Assembly (NCBI RefSeq): GCF_001422405.1
Contig: NZ_LMMV01000004.1
Coordinates: 108,642-172,641, forward strand
DNA: 64,000 nucleotides
Source of the DNA: Pseudorhodoferax sp. Leaf267
Lineage (GTDB): Bacteria > Pseudomonadota > Gammaproteobacteria > Burkholderiales > Burkholderiaceae_C
Reading direction: 5' to 3'
Numbering within the stretch: the stretch's first letter is position 1; each line of letters begins with the position of its first letter. This document shows positions 52,251-64,000 of the stretch, in pieces. The position numbers and the translations under genes are program-made. A model generated the notes under the pieces. The model was not told where the DNA came from. It saw only the letters and a list, made by a program, of their open reading frames with translations, and did no database searches.

Positions 52251-53492
52251 ATGACTTCGTACCTTCTGCGCGGCGGCAATGTGCTGGACCCGCGCCAGGG
52301 CCGACTGCTGGAACGGCACGACGTGCTGGTCGAGGGCGGCCTGGTGCGCGAGGTGTCGGAGCGCCCTCTCGCGAGCGCCCAGGCCCAGGCCATCGACGTG
52401 CGCGGCCGCACCGTGATGCCCGGCCTGATCGACGCGCATGCGCACGTCACTTTCTCGCAGACCAACCTGGGCCTGTTGGCCGGCACGCCGACCACGACCG
52501 TGGTGCTGCGCGCCCTGCCCATCCTGCGCGGCATGCTGCGCCGCGGCTTCACCACCGTGCGCGACGCGGGCGGCGCCGACCATGCGCTCAAGCAGGCGGT
52601 TGCCGAGGGCCTGGCCGTGGGCCCGCGGCTGTTCGTGAGCGGCGCGGCGCTGAGCCCGACGGGTGGCCATGGCGACTTCCGGCCGCGCAGCGACCGGCTA
52701 CAGCCTGTGAACGCCTGCGGCTGCTGCCACCGCCCGGGCAGCACGCGCGTGGTCGACGGCGTGGACGCCGTGCGCCTGGCCGTGCGCGAGACGCTGCAGA
52801 TGGGCGCGGACCAGATCAAGATCATGTCGTCCGGCGGCGTGGCCTCGCCGACCGATCCGATCGCGGCGTTCGGCTACTCGCTGGAGGAGACCCGCGCCAT
52901 CGTCGACGAGGCCGCCGCACGCCAGACCTATGTGCTGGCCCATGCCTACACGGCCGAGGCCATCGCGCGCGCCGTGCGGTGCGGCGTGCGCAGCATCGAG
53001 CACGGCAACCTGGTGGACGAGGCCACGGCGCAATTGATGGCGGCCAGCGGTGTGTTCGCCGTGCCGACGCTGGTGACCTACGAGGCGCTGGCCGAGGACG
53101 GCGCGCGCCTGGGCCTGCCGCCCGAGAGCGTGGCCAAGATCGCGCAGGTGCGCGAGGCCGGCCTGCAGTCGCTGGAGATCTTCCGCCGCGCCGGCGTGCG
53201 CATGGCGCTGGGCACGGATCTGTTGGGCGCATCGCACAGCCGGCAGAGCGACGAGCTCGCGCTGCGCGCCCGCGTGCTGCCGGTGGCCGAAGTGCTGGCC
53301 AGCGCCACCATCGTGGGGGCCGAGCTGCTGGGCATGGCCGGCCGGCTCGGCGAACTGGTGCCCGGCGCGCTGGCCGACCTGCTGGTGGTGGACGGCGACC
53401 CGCTGCAGGACCTGGCCTGCCTGGGCGGCCAGGGCGAGCGCGTCGCCCTGGTGATGCAGGGCGGTGCGGTGGCGTTCAGCCAGCTCGCCTGA
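52251..53492 (+). CDS. Metal-dependent amidohydrolase (imidazolonepropionase / Xaa-Pro dipeptidase-like)
   Basis: A 413-residue amidohydrolase. Metal-site motifs are visible in order: HxH in [11 protein letters not shown], the likely carboxylated Lys in [10 protein letters not shown], His in [10 protein letters not shown], His in SIEHGNLVD, and Asp in MALGTDLLG. The group hydrolyses N-acyl or prolyl dipeptides. GGGGAG precedes the ATG at 52251. It diverges from mnmE, which begins 40 bp away, and converges with the peptide-binding protein gene, which may supply substrates. Confidence 0.87.
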   Translation: MTSYLLRGGNVLDPRQGRLLERHDVLVEGGLVREVSERPLASAQAQAIDVRGRTVMPGLIDAHAHVTFSQTNLGLLAGTPTTTVVLRALPILRGMLRRGFTTVRDAGGADHALKQAVAEGLAVGPRLFVSGAALSPTGGHGDFRPRSDRLQPVNACGCCHRPGSTRVVDGVDAVRLAVRETLQMGADQIKIMSSGGVASPTDPIAAFGYSLEETRAIVDEAAARQTYVLAHAYTAEAIARAVRCGVRSIEHGNLVDEATAQLMAASGVFAVPTLVTYEALAEDGARLGLPPESVAKIAQVREAGLQSLEIFRRAGVRMALGTDLLGASHSRQSDELALRARVLPVAEVLASATIVGAELLGMAGRLGELVPGALADLLVVDGDPLQDLACLGGQGERVALVMQGGAVAFSQLA

Positions 53493-53498
53493 GCCGCG

Positions 53499-55106
53499 TT
53501 ACTTCGCGGCGCCGACCGTGGTCCACCACGGCACGGGCCGGTCGTCGGCGCGGTACACGGTGGTGATGTTCTTGCGCATGACCCAGGGCCGGATCTGGTG
53601 GTGCAGCGGCACGTAGGCGAAGTCGTCCTTGACGATCTTGAGCGCCTCGTGGATGAGCTGGTTGCGCTTGACGGGATCGGTCGCGATCTTGATCTGCGCG
53701 ATCAGGCCGTCCACGTCCTTGCTGCTGTAGCCGCCGATGTTGTAGTTGCCGGCGGCGCCGCGCTTGGGGTCCTCGGTGCTGATCAGCGAGTCCAGCGAGT
53801 ACAGCGCGTCCATGGTCGCCACGCCCCAGCCCAGCATGTAGATGCTGGTGTCGCGGCGCAGGATCTTGGGGAAGTAATTGGCCGTCGGCAGGGTGGCCAG
53901 CTTGGCCTTCACGCCGATGCGCGCCCACATGCCGGTGACGGCCTGGCAGATCGCCTCGTCGTTCACGTAGCGGTCGTTCGGGCAGTCCAGCGTGACCTCG
54001 AAGCCATCGGGGTAGCCGGCGTCCGTCAGCAGCTTCTTGGCGGCCGCGACATCGTACTTGGCGGCGCGCGCCTCCAGGTCCTTGGTCCAGCCGTTGACCA
54101 TGGGCGCGATCATGGTGCCGGTGGGCACCGAGAGCTGGCGCATGGTCGTGCGGTGGATGGTGGCGAGGTCCACCGCCTGGTAGAGCGCCTGGCGCACGCG
54201 GATGTCCTTGAGCGGGTTCTTGCCCTTGACGCTGGAGTACAGCAGCTCGTCGCGCTTTTGGTCCATGCCCAGGAAGATGGTGCGGTTCTCGCTGCCGTCC
54301 AGCTGCTTGAGGTCGGGGTTCTGCACCAGGCGCGCCAGGTCCTGCGTGGGCGGGTCGTTCACGAAATCGACCTGGCCCGACATCAGCGCCGCGGTGCGCG
54401 TGGCGGAGGACTTGATGGGCGTGTAGACCACCTCGGTCACGTTGCCGGTGGGCTTGTCCCACCAGTTCGGGTTGGCCTCCAGCACGGTCTTCACGTCGGG
54501 CTGCCAGGACTTGAGCACGAAGGGGCCGGTGCCGTTGGCATTGCGCGCAGAGTAGGTCTCCTCCTTGGCCACGTAGTCCTGCGCCTTGAGCGCGTTGTGC
54601 TTCTGGGCCCAGGCCAGGTTCATGATGCGCGCGTCGGTCAGCTCGCGCAGCAGCACGGGGCTGGGGCCCTTCAAGATCAGGTCGACGGTGAAGTCATCGA
54701 CCTTCTTCACGTCCTGCAGGCTTTGCACATAGGCCGTCATGTTGGACGGCGGCGACATCGCGCGCTTGAGCGAGAACACCACGTCGTCGGCCGTGAACGG
54801 CGCGCCGTCATGGAATTTGACGTTGCGCCGCAGCTCGAAGCGCACCTGCGTGGGCGTCACTTCGGTCCACTTGGTCGCCAAGCCGGGCTGGATCTGGAAC
54901 TTGGCGTCGTAGCGCGTGAGCCCTTCGTAGACCTGCTGTAGGAAGGCCAGCGTGGTCTGGTGGTTCTGCGCGTGCGGGTCGAAGGTGACCAGGTCGTTGG
55001 CGCCGGCCCAGCGGAACGTGGCGGCCTGGGCCGAGCCCAGCGTGGCCGCCGTGGCCAGCGCGACGAAGCCAAGGGCGAAACGATGCCGTGTACGGGTGGT
55101 GTGCAT
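53499..55106 (-). CDS. Peptide/nickel ABC transporter substrate-binding protein (SBP_bac_5)
   Basis: A 535-residue periplasmic binding protein with a signal peptide (about residues 1-28, cleavage near AQAA). Family features: FRWAGANDLVTFDPHAQN at the mature start, LRRNVKFHDGAPFTADDVVFS, and the C-terminal PLHHQIRPWVMRKNI. It binds oligopeptides or similar solutes. No permease or ATPase genes are adjacent. It lies between mnmE's divergent neighbour and yidC. Confidence 0.92.
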   Translation of the reverse strand: MHTTRTRHRFALGFVALATAATLGSAQAATFRWAGANDLVTFDPHAQNHQTTLAFLQQVYEGLTRYDAKFQIQPGLATKWTEVTPTQVRFELRRNVKFHDGAPFTADDVVFSLKRAMSPPSNMTAYVQSLQDVKKVDDFTVDLILKGPSPVLLRELTDARIMNLAWAQKHNALKAQDYVAKEETYSARNANGTGPFVLKSWQPDVKTVLEANPNWWDKPTGNVTEVVYTPIKSSATRTAALMSGQVDFVNDPPTQDLARLVQNPDLKQLDGSENRTIFLGMDQKRDELLYSSVKGKNPLKDIRVRQALYQAVDLATIHRTTMRQLSVPTGTMIAPMVNGWTKDLEARAAKYDVAAAKKLLTDAGYPDGFEVTLDCPNDRYVNDEAICQAVTGMWARIGVKAKLATLPTANYFPKILRRDTSIYMLGWGVATMDALYSLDSLISTEDPKRGAAGNYNIGGYSSKDVDGLIAQIKIATDPVKRNQLIHEALKIVKDDFAYVPLHHQIRPWVMRKNITTVYRADDRPVPWWTTVGAAK

Positions 55107-55155
55107 GCGGTCTTCCTGCAGGAGTTGGGGAGGGCCATCGTAGCCCCACCAACGA

Positions 55156-55179
55156 CAAGGGCCGCTTGCGCGGCCCTTG
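55156..55179. terminator. Hairpin downstream of yidC
   Basis: CAAGGGCCGC-TTGC-GCGGCCCTTG is a perfect 10-bp stem in the 93-bp gap between yidC and the peptide-binding gene. The U-tract is poor, so termination may be partial or factor-dependent. Confidence 0.5.
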
Positions 55180-55199
55180 GCGGGGGGAGGCAGGCGCCT

Positions 55200-56912
55200 C
55201 TACGAGAACTTCGGCAGGTTGAACTGCGGCGGCACGCCCATGCGGGTGTTGATGACCCACTGCTGCACGATGGACAGGATGTTGTTCGTGATCCAGTACA
55301 GCACCAGGCCGGACGGGAAGAAGAAGAACATCACCGAGAACGCGAGCGGCATGAACCACATCAGCTTGGCCTGCATCGGGTCCGGTGGGGCCGGGTTCAG
55401 CGCGGTCTGCAGCATCGTCGTCAAGGTCATGATGATGGGCAGCAGGAAGTAGGGGTCGGGTGCCGACAGGTCCTTGATCCACAGCATCCACGGCGCGCCG
55501 CGCATTTCCACGCTGGACAGCAGCACCCAATACAGCGCGATGAACACGGGGATCTGGATCATGATGGGGAAGCAGCCACCCAGCGGGTTGATCTTCTCTT
55601 CCTTGTACATCTTCATCATGGCCTGCTGCATTTCCTGCGGCTTGTCCTTCAGGCGCTCGCGCATTTCCTGGATGCGCGGGTTCACGGCCTTCATCTTGGC
55701 CATGCTGGCGTAGGCCTTGGCGTTGAGCCAGTAGAACGCGATCTTCAGCAGCACCACCAGGGCGACGATGGACCAGCCCCAGTTCTGGATCACCGAGTGC
55801 AGCTTGTCGAGCAGCCAGTACAGCGGCTTGGACAGGATGGTCAGCCAGCCGTAGTCCTTGACGAGCTCCAGGCCGGGCGCCAGGGATTCCATCATCTTCT
55901 CGAGCTGCGGGCCGACGAACAGGCGCGCCTCGACGGACTGCGTGGCACCGGGTGCCACGGTGGCGACCGGCGTGATCATGCCCACGGCATACAGGTTGTT
56001 CGACACCTTGCGTGCGAACAGGTCACGCGCGATGCCGTCGCCCAGCAGCCAGGCCGATGCGAAGTAGTGCTGCACCATGGCCACGTAGCCGTTGGTGGCC
56101 TGCTTCTCGAAGGTGGCCTTGTTCTTCTCGATGTCGGAGAACTCGACCTTCTGGTACTTCTTGGCTTCGGTGTAGACCGCCGGGCCGGTGAAGGTCGAAT
56201 AGAAGCTGGACTCGCCGGGCGGCTTGTTGCCGTCGCGCACCAGCTGCATGTACAGCTGCGGCGTGATGGCGGCGCTGCCGTTGTTCACGATGTCGTGCTT
56301 CACGCTCAGCGCGTAGGAGCCGCGTTGCAGCGTGTAGGTCTTGACCAGCTTCACGCCGTCGACGGCGGGCGATTCGAACCGCACCTGCAGCGTGTCGCTG
56401 CCCTCGGCCAGCGCGCGCGGGCCGGGCACGGCCGTCATGACCGTCGTGTGGTTGGGCAGCGTCGGCGCGCCGATCAGGCCGGTCTGCGCCATGTAGACGC
56501 GCTCGGCGCTGTCGTCCAGCAGCACGAAGTTGCGCGTGTGGTCGTTGGTATCGGCGTTCTTGAGCAGCTCGGCCTTGACCAGCGAGCCGCCCGCAGTGTC
56601 GAAGGTCAGCTTGAGCAGGTCGGTGCTGACCTCGAAGCGCTCATGCTGCGCAGCTGGCGCCGGCGCGGCCTGTCCCGGCACCTGGCCCGATGGCACGGCG
56701 CCCGGCGTGGCGGTCGCTGCCGTCGGCACGCCCCCTGCGGCCGCCGGCGTGGCCGAAGCCGCGCCACCGGGCGCCGAGGCGGCAGGCGCGGTCGCCGTCG
56801 GCATCGGGAAGAAGGTGGCCTGGTGGCCGTTGTGGACCTGCCATTTGTCCCACAGCATCACCAGGGCAAAACCAAAGATCACCCAGAGGATGGTTCGGCG
56901 AATATCGTTCAT
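55200..56912 (-). CDS. yidC: Membrane protein insertase YidC
   Basis: A 570-residue inner-membrane insertase. An N-terminal signal-anchor (TILWVIFGFALVMLWDKW) is followed by an Ala/Pro-rich linker, the large periplasmic beta-domain (to about residue 350) and the conserved C-terminal five-helix core (SKPLYWLLDKLHSVIQNWGW, GCFPIMIQIPVFIALYWVLL). It sits in the canonical rpmH-rnpA-yidD-yidC order. Confidence 0.97.
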   Translation of the reverse strand: MNDIRRTILWVIFGFALVMLWDKWQVHNGHQATFFPMPTATAPAASAPGGAASATPAAAGGVPTAATATPGAVPSGQVPGQAAPAPAAQHERFEVSTDLLKLTFDTAGGSLVKAELLKNADTNDHTRNFVLLDDSAERVYMAQTGLIGAPTLPNHTTVMTAVPGPRALAEGSDTLQVRFESPAVDGVKLVKTYTLQRGSYALSVKHDIVNNGSAAITPQLYMQLVRDGNKPPGESSFYSTFTGPAVYTEAKKYQKVEFSDIEKNKATFEKQATNGYVAMVQHYFASAWLLGDGIARDLFARKVSNNLYAVGMITPVATVAPGATQSVEARLFVGPQLEKMMESLAPGLELVKDYGWLTILSKPLYWLLDKLHSVIQNWGWSIVALVVLLKIAFYWLNAKAYASMAKMKAVNPRIQEMRERLKDKPQEMQQAMMKMYKEEKINPLGGCFPIMIQIPVFIALYWVLLSSVEMRGAPWMLWIKDLSAPDPYFLLPIIMTLTTMLQTALNPAPPDPMQAKLMWFMPLAFSVMFFFFPSGLVLYWITNNILSIVQQWVINTRMGVPPQFNLPKFS

Positions 56913-56918
56913 GGAAGG

Positions 56919-57182
56919 CTAGTCGGAGGTAGACGAGAAGTGCCGCCGGTCGAAAAAACGGGGGCGCTGCTGGGGCACGGCGTCATGGCCGCCATCGCAC
57001 CAGGGATTGCAGCGGACCAGGCGGTGCAGAGTGAGGTAGCTGCCCATGCCGGCACCGTGGCGCTCCAGCGCCTCGATGGCATAGCTGGAACAGGTCGGCT
57101 CGAACCGGCAGGACGAGCCCAGGGACGGGCTCAGCAACAGCTTGTAGCCGCGCACGAGCGTGATCAGCGCGCGGCGGATCAT
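56919..57182 (-). CDS. yidD: Membrane protein insertion efficiency factor YidD
   Basis: An 87-residue protein with the family pattern RGYKLLLSPSLGSSCRFEPT, then CSSYAIEAL and LVRCNPWCDGGHDAVP, with its three conserved cysteines. It starts at ATG 57182, overlapping the rnpA stop, and ends 7 bp before yidC. Length is normal (about 70-90). Confidence 0.95.
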   Translation of the reverse strand: MIRRALITLVRGYKLLLSPSLGSSCRFEPTCSSYAIEALERHGAGMGSYLTLHRLVRCNPWCDGGHDAVPQQRPRFFDRRHFSSTSD

Positions 57183-57568
57183 GCAAGGGCCCGGCGCACG
57201 AGTTGCTCCAGCTCGCCGCGCACGGCCTGCTTGAGCTGAACCGACGTGGCGCTGATGAATTGCTTGCGGTCGAAGCCGCTGCGCAGGCGCACCACATGGG
57301 CCGCGCGCGGCAGGCTCGCGGCCTGGTCGCCGCACACGGCGTAGATCTGCCGACGGATCGCATTGCGCGTGACCGCGCGGCGCGCCCAGCGCTTGGGTAG
57401 CAGGACGCCGACCCAGACGTCGTCGACCGCGAACAGCACATCCGCGCCTTCGACAGGCGAAGGCGCCGGTTGCAGCGCAAGGCGGTGCAGGGCGAAGTGG
57501 GCTGTCCGGGAAACGGTGGTGCCGGCCATCACGGCCTGGAACTGCGCGCGCGTCTTGAGTCGCTGCAC
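57179..57568 (-). CDS. rnpA: Ribonuclease P protein component
   Basis: A 129-residue basic protein, the protein subunit of RNase P, which trims the 5' end of tRNAs. It starts with GTG ([17 protein letters not shown]) and contains the family's conserved motif in [14 protein letters not shown]. The ending overlaps yidD (ATGA). It lies 75 bp after rpmH. Confidence 0.95.
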   Translation of the reverse strand: MQRLKTRAQFQAVMAGTTVSRTAHFALHRLALQPAPSPVEGADVLFAVDDVWVGVLLPKRWARRAVTRNAIRRQIYAVCGDQAASLPRAAHVVRLRSGFDRKQFISATSVQLKQAVRGELEQLVRRALA

Positions 57569-57643
57569 AGCGGCACGGCCCGGAAGTTCGAGAACGGAAT
57601 CATCGGGCGCACCATCGCAGGGAAGGCCGCCCGCGACAGACAG

Positions 57644-57778
57644 TTAGACCGCCAGGCGCTTGCGGCCCTTGGCACGGCGCGCGTTGATCACGGCGCGGCC
57701 ACCACGGGTCTTCATGCGGGCCAGAAAGCCATGCGTACGCGCACGACGGATCTTGGAGGGTTGATAGGTGCGTTTCAT
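57644..57778 (-). CDS. rpmH: 50S ribosomal protein L34
   Basis: A 44-residue basic protein: [19 protein letters not shown], then [20 protein letters not shown] and KRLAV. This is the complete, canonical L34 sequence. First gene of the rpmH-rnpA-yidD-yidC operon, divergent from dnaA. AAGGAAGTGAC precedes the ATG. Confidence 0.98.
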   Translation of the reverse strand: MKRTYQPSKIRRARTHGFLARMKTRGGRAVINARRAKGRKRLAV

Positions 57779-58069
57779 GTCACTTCCTTGGAAATCGTTG
57801 CAGAGGGAACTGCCCGCATGCGGGCCGCAGGTGGGGTGCAGCGAGCTGGAGCCGCAACGCCCTCGTCATCCGAGAGCTGCTCTGCCCAATCCGCACCCAC
57901 AGCCTGGCTCCATCGCTCAGCGCGCAGGCAGGCCCACCTCAGGGGAACCCGCGATTATCTCCAAAAATCGGTGGGGGGCAAGTTTTCCGGTCGGAATAGC
58001 GCGCAGACCCGTGCCGGCGGCGCAGCGGCTGTGGCGCCCGGCCCACCCAGCGCGGACTTGCCCCTGCGC

Positions 58070-58098
58070 TTGTGGACAAATGCCTGGCTAACTAGAAT
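58070..58098 (+). promoter_or_regulatory. dnaA: dnaA promoter overlapped by a DnaA-box-like site
   Basis: TTGTGG (58070-58075) and TAGAAT (58093-58098) are exactly 17 bp apart. TGTGGACAA at 58071-58079 is the reverse complement of TTGTCCACA, one base from the DnaA consensus, and covers the -35, pointing to autorepression. Confidence 0.6.
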
Positions 58099-58120
58099 GC
58101 CCGGTGCTCCAAAAAAACAT

Positions 58121-58129
58121 TTATCCACA
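58121..58129 (+). promoter_or_regulatory. DnaA box
   Basis: TTATCCACA is a perfect match to the strong DnaA box. It lies 16 bp before the dnaA ATG, inside the expected leader. Confidence 0.85.
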
Positions 58130-58144
58130 GAGGCTGAGCGGCTC

Positions 58145-59539
58145 ATGATCGAGGGGACCCACGCCGGCGGCAACGCTGGCGACAGCCTTTGGCAGGCCTG
58201 CGTCGACCAACTCGCGCAAGAACTTCCGGAACAGCAGTTCAACACCTGGATCAAGCCCTTGACGGCCCAGGTCAGCCCTGACTTCAGCAAGGCCACGATC
58301 TTCGTGGCCAACCGCTTCAAGCTCGACTGGATCCGCGCCCAGTACGCCGGCCGCATCACCCACATGCTGGAGACGCTGTACGGCCAGTCCATCCAGCTCG
58401 AGTTAGTGCTCACTCCGCGGGAAGCCGTTGCCAGGCTTGCGCCTGTGCAGCTTGCGCGCGAGATCGGCGCGCCGGCCGAGCCGCCCGATCTGGGCGAGGA
58501 CGCGGCCCAGGGCCAGTTCAAGAACCGGCTCAACACGGCGCTGACGTTCAACACCCTGGTCGAGGGCACGGCGAACCGCATGGCGCGCGCGGCCGCGATG
58601 CACGTGGCCGGCACGCCGGGCCACCTGTACAACCCGCTGTTCATCTACGGCGGCGTCGGCCTGGGCAAGACCCACCTCATGCATGCGGTGGGCAACAAGC
58701 TGATCGCCGACAAGCCCGGCTCCAAAGTTCTCTACATCCATGCCGAGCAATTCGTGTCGGATGTGGTTAAGGCCTACCAGCGCAAGACCTTCGACGAGTT
58801 CAAGGAGCGCTACCACTCGCTCGATCTGCTGCTGATCGACGACGTGCAGTTCTTCGCCAACAAGGACCGCACGCAGGAAGAGTTCTTCAATGCGTTCGAG
58901 GCCCTGCTGGCCAAGAAGTCGCACATCGTGATGACCAGCGACACCTATCCCAAGGGCCTGCCGGACATCCACGAGCGCCTGGTTTCGCGTTTCGACTCCG
59001 GCCTCACGGTCGCCATCGAGCCGCCCGAGCTCGAGATGCGCGTGGCCATCCTGATCAACAAGTCGATCTCCGAAGGCACGGAGATGCCCGAGGAAGTGGC
59101 CTTCTTCGTGGCCAAGAACGTGCGCTCCAACGTGCGCGAGCTCGAGGGCGCGCTGCGCAAGATCCTGGCGTACTCGCGCTTCAACCAGAAGGAAATCTCG
59201 ATCCAGCTCGCGCGCGAAGCCTTGCGCGACCTGCTGTCGATCCAGAACCGCCAGATCAGCGTCGAGAACATCCAGAAGACGGTGGCCGACTACTACAAGA
59301 TCAAGGTCGCCGACATGTACAGCAAGAAGCGCCCGGCCAGCATCGCGCGGCCGCGCCAGATCGCCATGTACCTGGCCAAGGAACTCACGCAGAAGAGCCT
59401 GCCCGAGATCGGCGAGCTGTTCGGCGGGCGCGACCACACGACCGTGCTGCACGCCGTGCGCAAGATCGGTGGCGAACGCCAGCAACTGGCCGAGCTGAAC
59501 CAGCAACTGCACGTGCTGGAACAGACGCTGAAGGGCTGA
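58145..59539 (+). CDS. dnaA: Chromosomal replication initiator protein DnaA
   Basis: A 464-residue AAA+ initiator. Domain I (about residues 1-85) contains [13 protein letters not shown]; a short linker follows; domain III has Walker [10 protein letters not shown] near residue 170, Walker [10 protein letters not shown] near 228, and sensor regions. Domain IV ends with the DNA-binding signature [15 protein letters not shown] near 427. ATG 58145 matches the usual domain I start; the frame upstream is open but crosses the DnaA box and promoter. Confidence 0.98.
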   Translation: MIEGTHAGGNAGDSLWQACVDQLAQELPEQQFNTWIKPLTAQVSPDFSKATIFVANRFKLDWIRAQYAGRITHMLETLYGQSIQLELVLTPREAVARLAPVQLAREIGAPAEPPDLGEDAAQGQFKNRLNTALTFNTLVEGTANRMARAAAMHVAGTPGHLYNPLFIYGGVGLGKTHLMHAVGNKLIADKPGSKVLYIHAEQFVSDVVKAYQRKTFDEFKERYHSLDLLLIDDVQFFANKDRTQEEFFNAFEALLAKKSHIVMTSDTYPKGLPDIHERLVSRFDSGLTVAIEPPELEMRVAILINKSISEGTEMPEEVAFFVAKNVRSNVRELEGALRKILAYSRFNQKEISIQLAREALRDLLSIQNRQISVENIQKTVADYYKIKVADMYSKKRPASIARPRQIAMYLAKELTQKSLPEIGELFGGRDHTTVLHAVRKIGGERQQLAELNQQLHVLEQTLKG

Positions 59540-59663
59540 AGCGCTTGGACCGGCCACCCCCGTTCGCACGCGCGGTCCACAGTGCGGATCGGGCCTTGGA
59601 AACAGGCGAAAATGCACAGGTTTGCGCCGGCCGGCTCCACAAGAAATTCATCAAGAGGTTGAC

Positions 59664-60770
59664 ATGATTGTTCTGAAGGCTCCCCAGAGCACCTTGCTTG
59701 CAGTTCTGCAGTCGGTCTCGGGCATCGTGGAGCGCCGCCACACCTTGCCCATCCTGGCCAACGTGATGCTGCGCAAGACGGGCAGCGACGTGCAGCTGAC
59801 GACCAGCGACCTGGAGATCCAGATCCGCACCACGGCCGAGCTGGGCGGCGATGCCGGCAACTTCGTGACCACGGTCGGTGCGCGCAAGCTGATCGACATC
59901 CTGCGCACCATGCCGGCCGACCAGACCGTGTCGCTCGAATCGGCACAGAATAAGCTCGTCTTGAAGGGCGGCAAGAGCCGCTTCACGCTGCAGACCCTGC
60001 CGGCCGAGGACTTCCCGCTGGTGCAGGAATCCGCCGAGTTCGGCCCCGCCTTCAGCGTGCCGCAAAAGACGCTGAAGGACCTGCTGGGCCAGGTCGCGTT
60101 CGCGATGGCCGTGCACGACATCCGCTACTACCTGAACGGCATCCTTTTCGTGGCCGAGGGCAAGCAGCTGAGCCTGGTCTCCACCGATGGCCACCGCCTG
60201 GCCTTCGCATCGGCCACGCTCGACGTCGAGGTGCCCAAGCAGGAGGTGATCCTGCCGCGCAAGACCGTGCTCGAACTGCAGCGCTTGCTGTCCGACGCCG
60301 AAGGCGCCATCGAGATGCAGTTTGCGAACAACCAGGCCCGCTTCCGTTTCGGCGGCATGGAGTTCGTGACCAAGCTGGTGGAGGGCAAGTTCCCCGACTA
60401 CAACCGCGTGATCCCCAAGAACCACAAGAACGAGATCACGCTGGGCCGCCAGGCCCTGCTGTCCAGCCTGCAGCGCACCGCCATCCTGACCAGCGAGAAG
60501 TTCAAGGGCGTGCGGCTCAACGTCGAGCCCGGCAGCCTGCGCGTGGCCTCCAGCAACGCCGAGCAGGAAGAAGCCCAGGACGAGCTCGACATCGACTACA
60601 GCGGCGACAGCATCGAGATCGGTTTCAACGTCACCTACCTCATCGATGCGCTGACCAACATGCAGCAGGACATGGTCAAGATCGAGCTGTCCGATGGCAA
60701 CAGCTCGGCCCTGCTCACCATCCCGGAAAACAGCAATTTCAAGTACGTGGTGATGCCGATGCGTATCTGA
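59664..60770 (+). CDS. dnaN: DNA polymerase III beta sliding clamp
   Basis: A 368-residue ring-forming clamp that tethers polymerase to DNA. Three clamp domains are recognisable, with [13 protein letters not shown] in the first, YYLNGILFV and STDGHRLA in the second, and the terminal VVMPMRI typical of the hydrophobic-cleft end. AAGAGG precedes the ATG. It follows dnaA by 124 bp; no DnaA boxes of good quality lie in that gap. Confidence 0.98.
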   Translation: MIVLKAPQSTLLAVLQSVSGIVERRHTLPILANVMLRKTGSDVQLTTSDLEIQIRTTAELGGDAGNFVTTVGARKLIDILRTMPADQTVSLESAQNKLVLKGGKSRFTLQTLPAEDFPLVQESAEFGPAFSVPQKTLKDLLGQVAFAMAVHDIRYYLNGILFVAEGKQLSLVSTDGHRLAFASATLDVEVPKQEVILPRKTVLELQRLLSDAEGAIEMQFANNQARFRFGGMEFVTKLVEGKFPDYNRVIPKNHKNEITLGRQALLSSLQRTAILTSEKFKGVRLNVEPGSLRVASSNAEQEEAQDELDIDYSGDSIEIGFNVTYLIDALTNMQQDMVKIELSDGNSSALLTIPENSNFKYVVMPMRI

Positions 60771-60831
60771 CGCACGCGCATTGCCCTGCCGCGACCCGCG
60801 TTCCGACGCGGGTTCGCTTTTTCAAGAGTGA

Positions 60832-63477
<2,646 letters not shown>

Positions 63478-63493
63478 ATTTCGCTCGCTGAAT

Positions 63494-64000
63494 TTAGAGG
63501 CTCAGCGCCCGGCTATGCCGGGCGTTGTCGTTTGAATGGTCTGCTTCGCTTGCGCCGTTTTGCCAGACTTCACAACTGACCGATCTACGCCGCCGCCTGC
63601 GCCCGCAAGGCCTCATAGAGTTGCGCCGGCCCAGCAAAATGTCCTTGAGCCCAGCACGCACCTGCGACGAGCCCAGCGCCTGCGCGCTCATGACCTGGTG
63701 CGCCTCCAGCGCGTTCATGATCGCGTGCATCAATGCGTTGCTCGGGTCGGGCGAGTTCGCGAACTGCTCCTTGCTGTTGCTCGCGGCCTGTTGCACCAAG
63801 GTCTGGTTCTCCAGCAGTTTGCCTTTGAGCACGCCATTGACGTAGACCAACTGGTCGTCGTCCGTCAGCTCGCCTTCGAACAGGCCATTCACCTTCTCGA
63901 TGATCTCGACCAGGTACGCCGCCTGCTTCTCCTGCACGCTGCCGCTGCCCACGGCGTCCATGGGCGGCAATTTGTAGCTTCCGTCGGCGCTCAGCCCCAT
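63494..64000 (-). pseudogene. hsdR: 3' part of type I restriction endonuclease HsdR, C-terminus frameshifted
   Basis: The visible part runs from the window edge and lacks the motor and nuclease domains, which lie outside. The C-terminal helical block VEIIEKVNGLFEGELTDDDQ, LVYVNGVLKGKLLENQTLVQ and VRAGLKDILLG matches HsdR ends. After LLG the frame reads RRNSMRPCGRRRR, but adding one C gives PAQLYEALRAQAAA-stop (TAG at 63587-63585), the standard HsdR ending. A single-base deletion near 63628-63631 therefore adds a foreign tail of about 40 residues that runs through the gyrB terminator. Sequencing error is possible. The effect on activity is unknown. Confidence 0.75.
63505..63533 (+). terminator. 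Intrinsic terminator after gyrB
   Basis: CGCCCGGC-TAT-GCCGGGCG followed by TTGTCGTTT. It lies 28 bp beyond the gyrB stop and between gyrB and the convergent hsdR remnant. Confidence 0.7.

Larger units (their letters stand above)
57779..58144. other. rpmH-dnaA intergenic region, candidate oriC / dnaA control region
   Basis: A 366-bp gene-free region between divergent rpmH and dnaA. It holds a perfect DnaA box, a second near-match over the dnaA -35, and a weak match TTATCTCCA at 57955-57963. Position between rpmH and dnaA is where many bacteria keep the origin, but clustered boxes and an A/T-rich unwinding element are not obvious here. Confidence 0.5.

Noticed and set aside
50429..53566. 1045-codon plus-strand frame
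   Set aside because: It covers mnmE antisense and the amidohydrolase in the wrong frame; no motif is seen and composition is typical of GC-rich shadows.
59540..59663. dnaA-dnaN gap as the origin of replication
   Set aside because: It is only 124 bp, has no good DnaA box and no A/T-rich element.

Overview
The window is a high-GC chromosomal segment of a betaproteobacterium of the order Burkholderiales, most likely family Comamonadaceae. Supporting signs are a Bug-type solute receptor, the YidB (DUF937) and MetX-MetW families, the rpmH-rnpA-yidD-yidC / dnaA-dnaN-gyrB origin block, a CGC-anticodon tRNA-Ala, and REP-like GC-rich repeats. The genus cannot be fixed from the sequence alone. No rRNA, CRISPR array, transposase or prophage was seen.

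Left part (1-22 kb). A GntR regulator leads a branched-chain amino-acid-type ABC operon (gntR-livK-livH-livM-livG, minus strand) with a clear palindromic operator. Divergent from it is maeB. Then follow a secreted barnase-type RNase with its barstar inhibitor, the outer-membrane/ribosome operon lptD-surA-rsmA, a divergent amgK-rsmE-MFS-yidB run, an M20 peptidase and an amidase-like protein of unknown role. At 18.8-22.2 kb a nitroreductase, a LysR regulator, a Bug receptor and a 4-hydroxylaminobenzoate lyase-like protein form what looks like a nitrobenzoate-to-protocatechuate module. Two copies of a LysR-type operator tie the two arms together.

Middle part (22-43 kb). A small lower-GC patch holds an SDR and a 55-residue orphan protein. 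A fucose-type sugar oxidation locus follows: aldo/keto reductase and lactonase on the minus strand, and mutarotase, GntR, DapA-like aldolase and a four-gene sugar ABC transporter on the plus strand. The two arms share an intergenic palindrome placed in the spacer of the minus-strand promoter. Next come an acyl-CoA ligase, a DMT exporter, a PHB-depolymerase-type esterase, a receiver-only protein, two small periplasmic proteins, tRNA-Ala, slyX, and an omega-amino acid transaminase with its LysR.

Riboswitch region (41-44 kb). metX-metW is preceded by a SAM-II-type riboswitch followed by an intrinsic terminator. A UPF0016/TMEM165-family manganese transporter is preceded by a yybP-ykoY riboswitch. 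metX carries an in-frame REP-like repeat insertion of roughly 26-28 codons.

Right part (44-64 kb). Two glycine-rich RRM proteins lie in tandem. The kdsD-kdsC-lptC-SDR operon lies divergent to a KefB-like antiporter. mnmE, a metal amidohydrolase and a peptide-binding protein follow, then the replication-origin block yidC-yidD-rnpA-rpmH | dnaA-dnaN-gyrB. The window ends in the 3' part of a type I restriction gene (hsdR), whose C-terminus is broken by an apparent one-base deletion.
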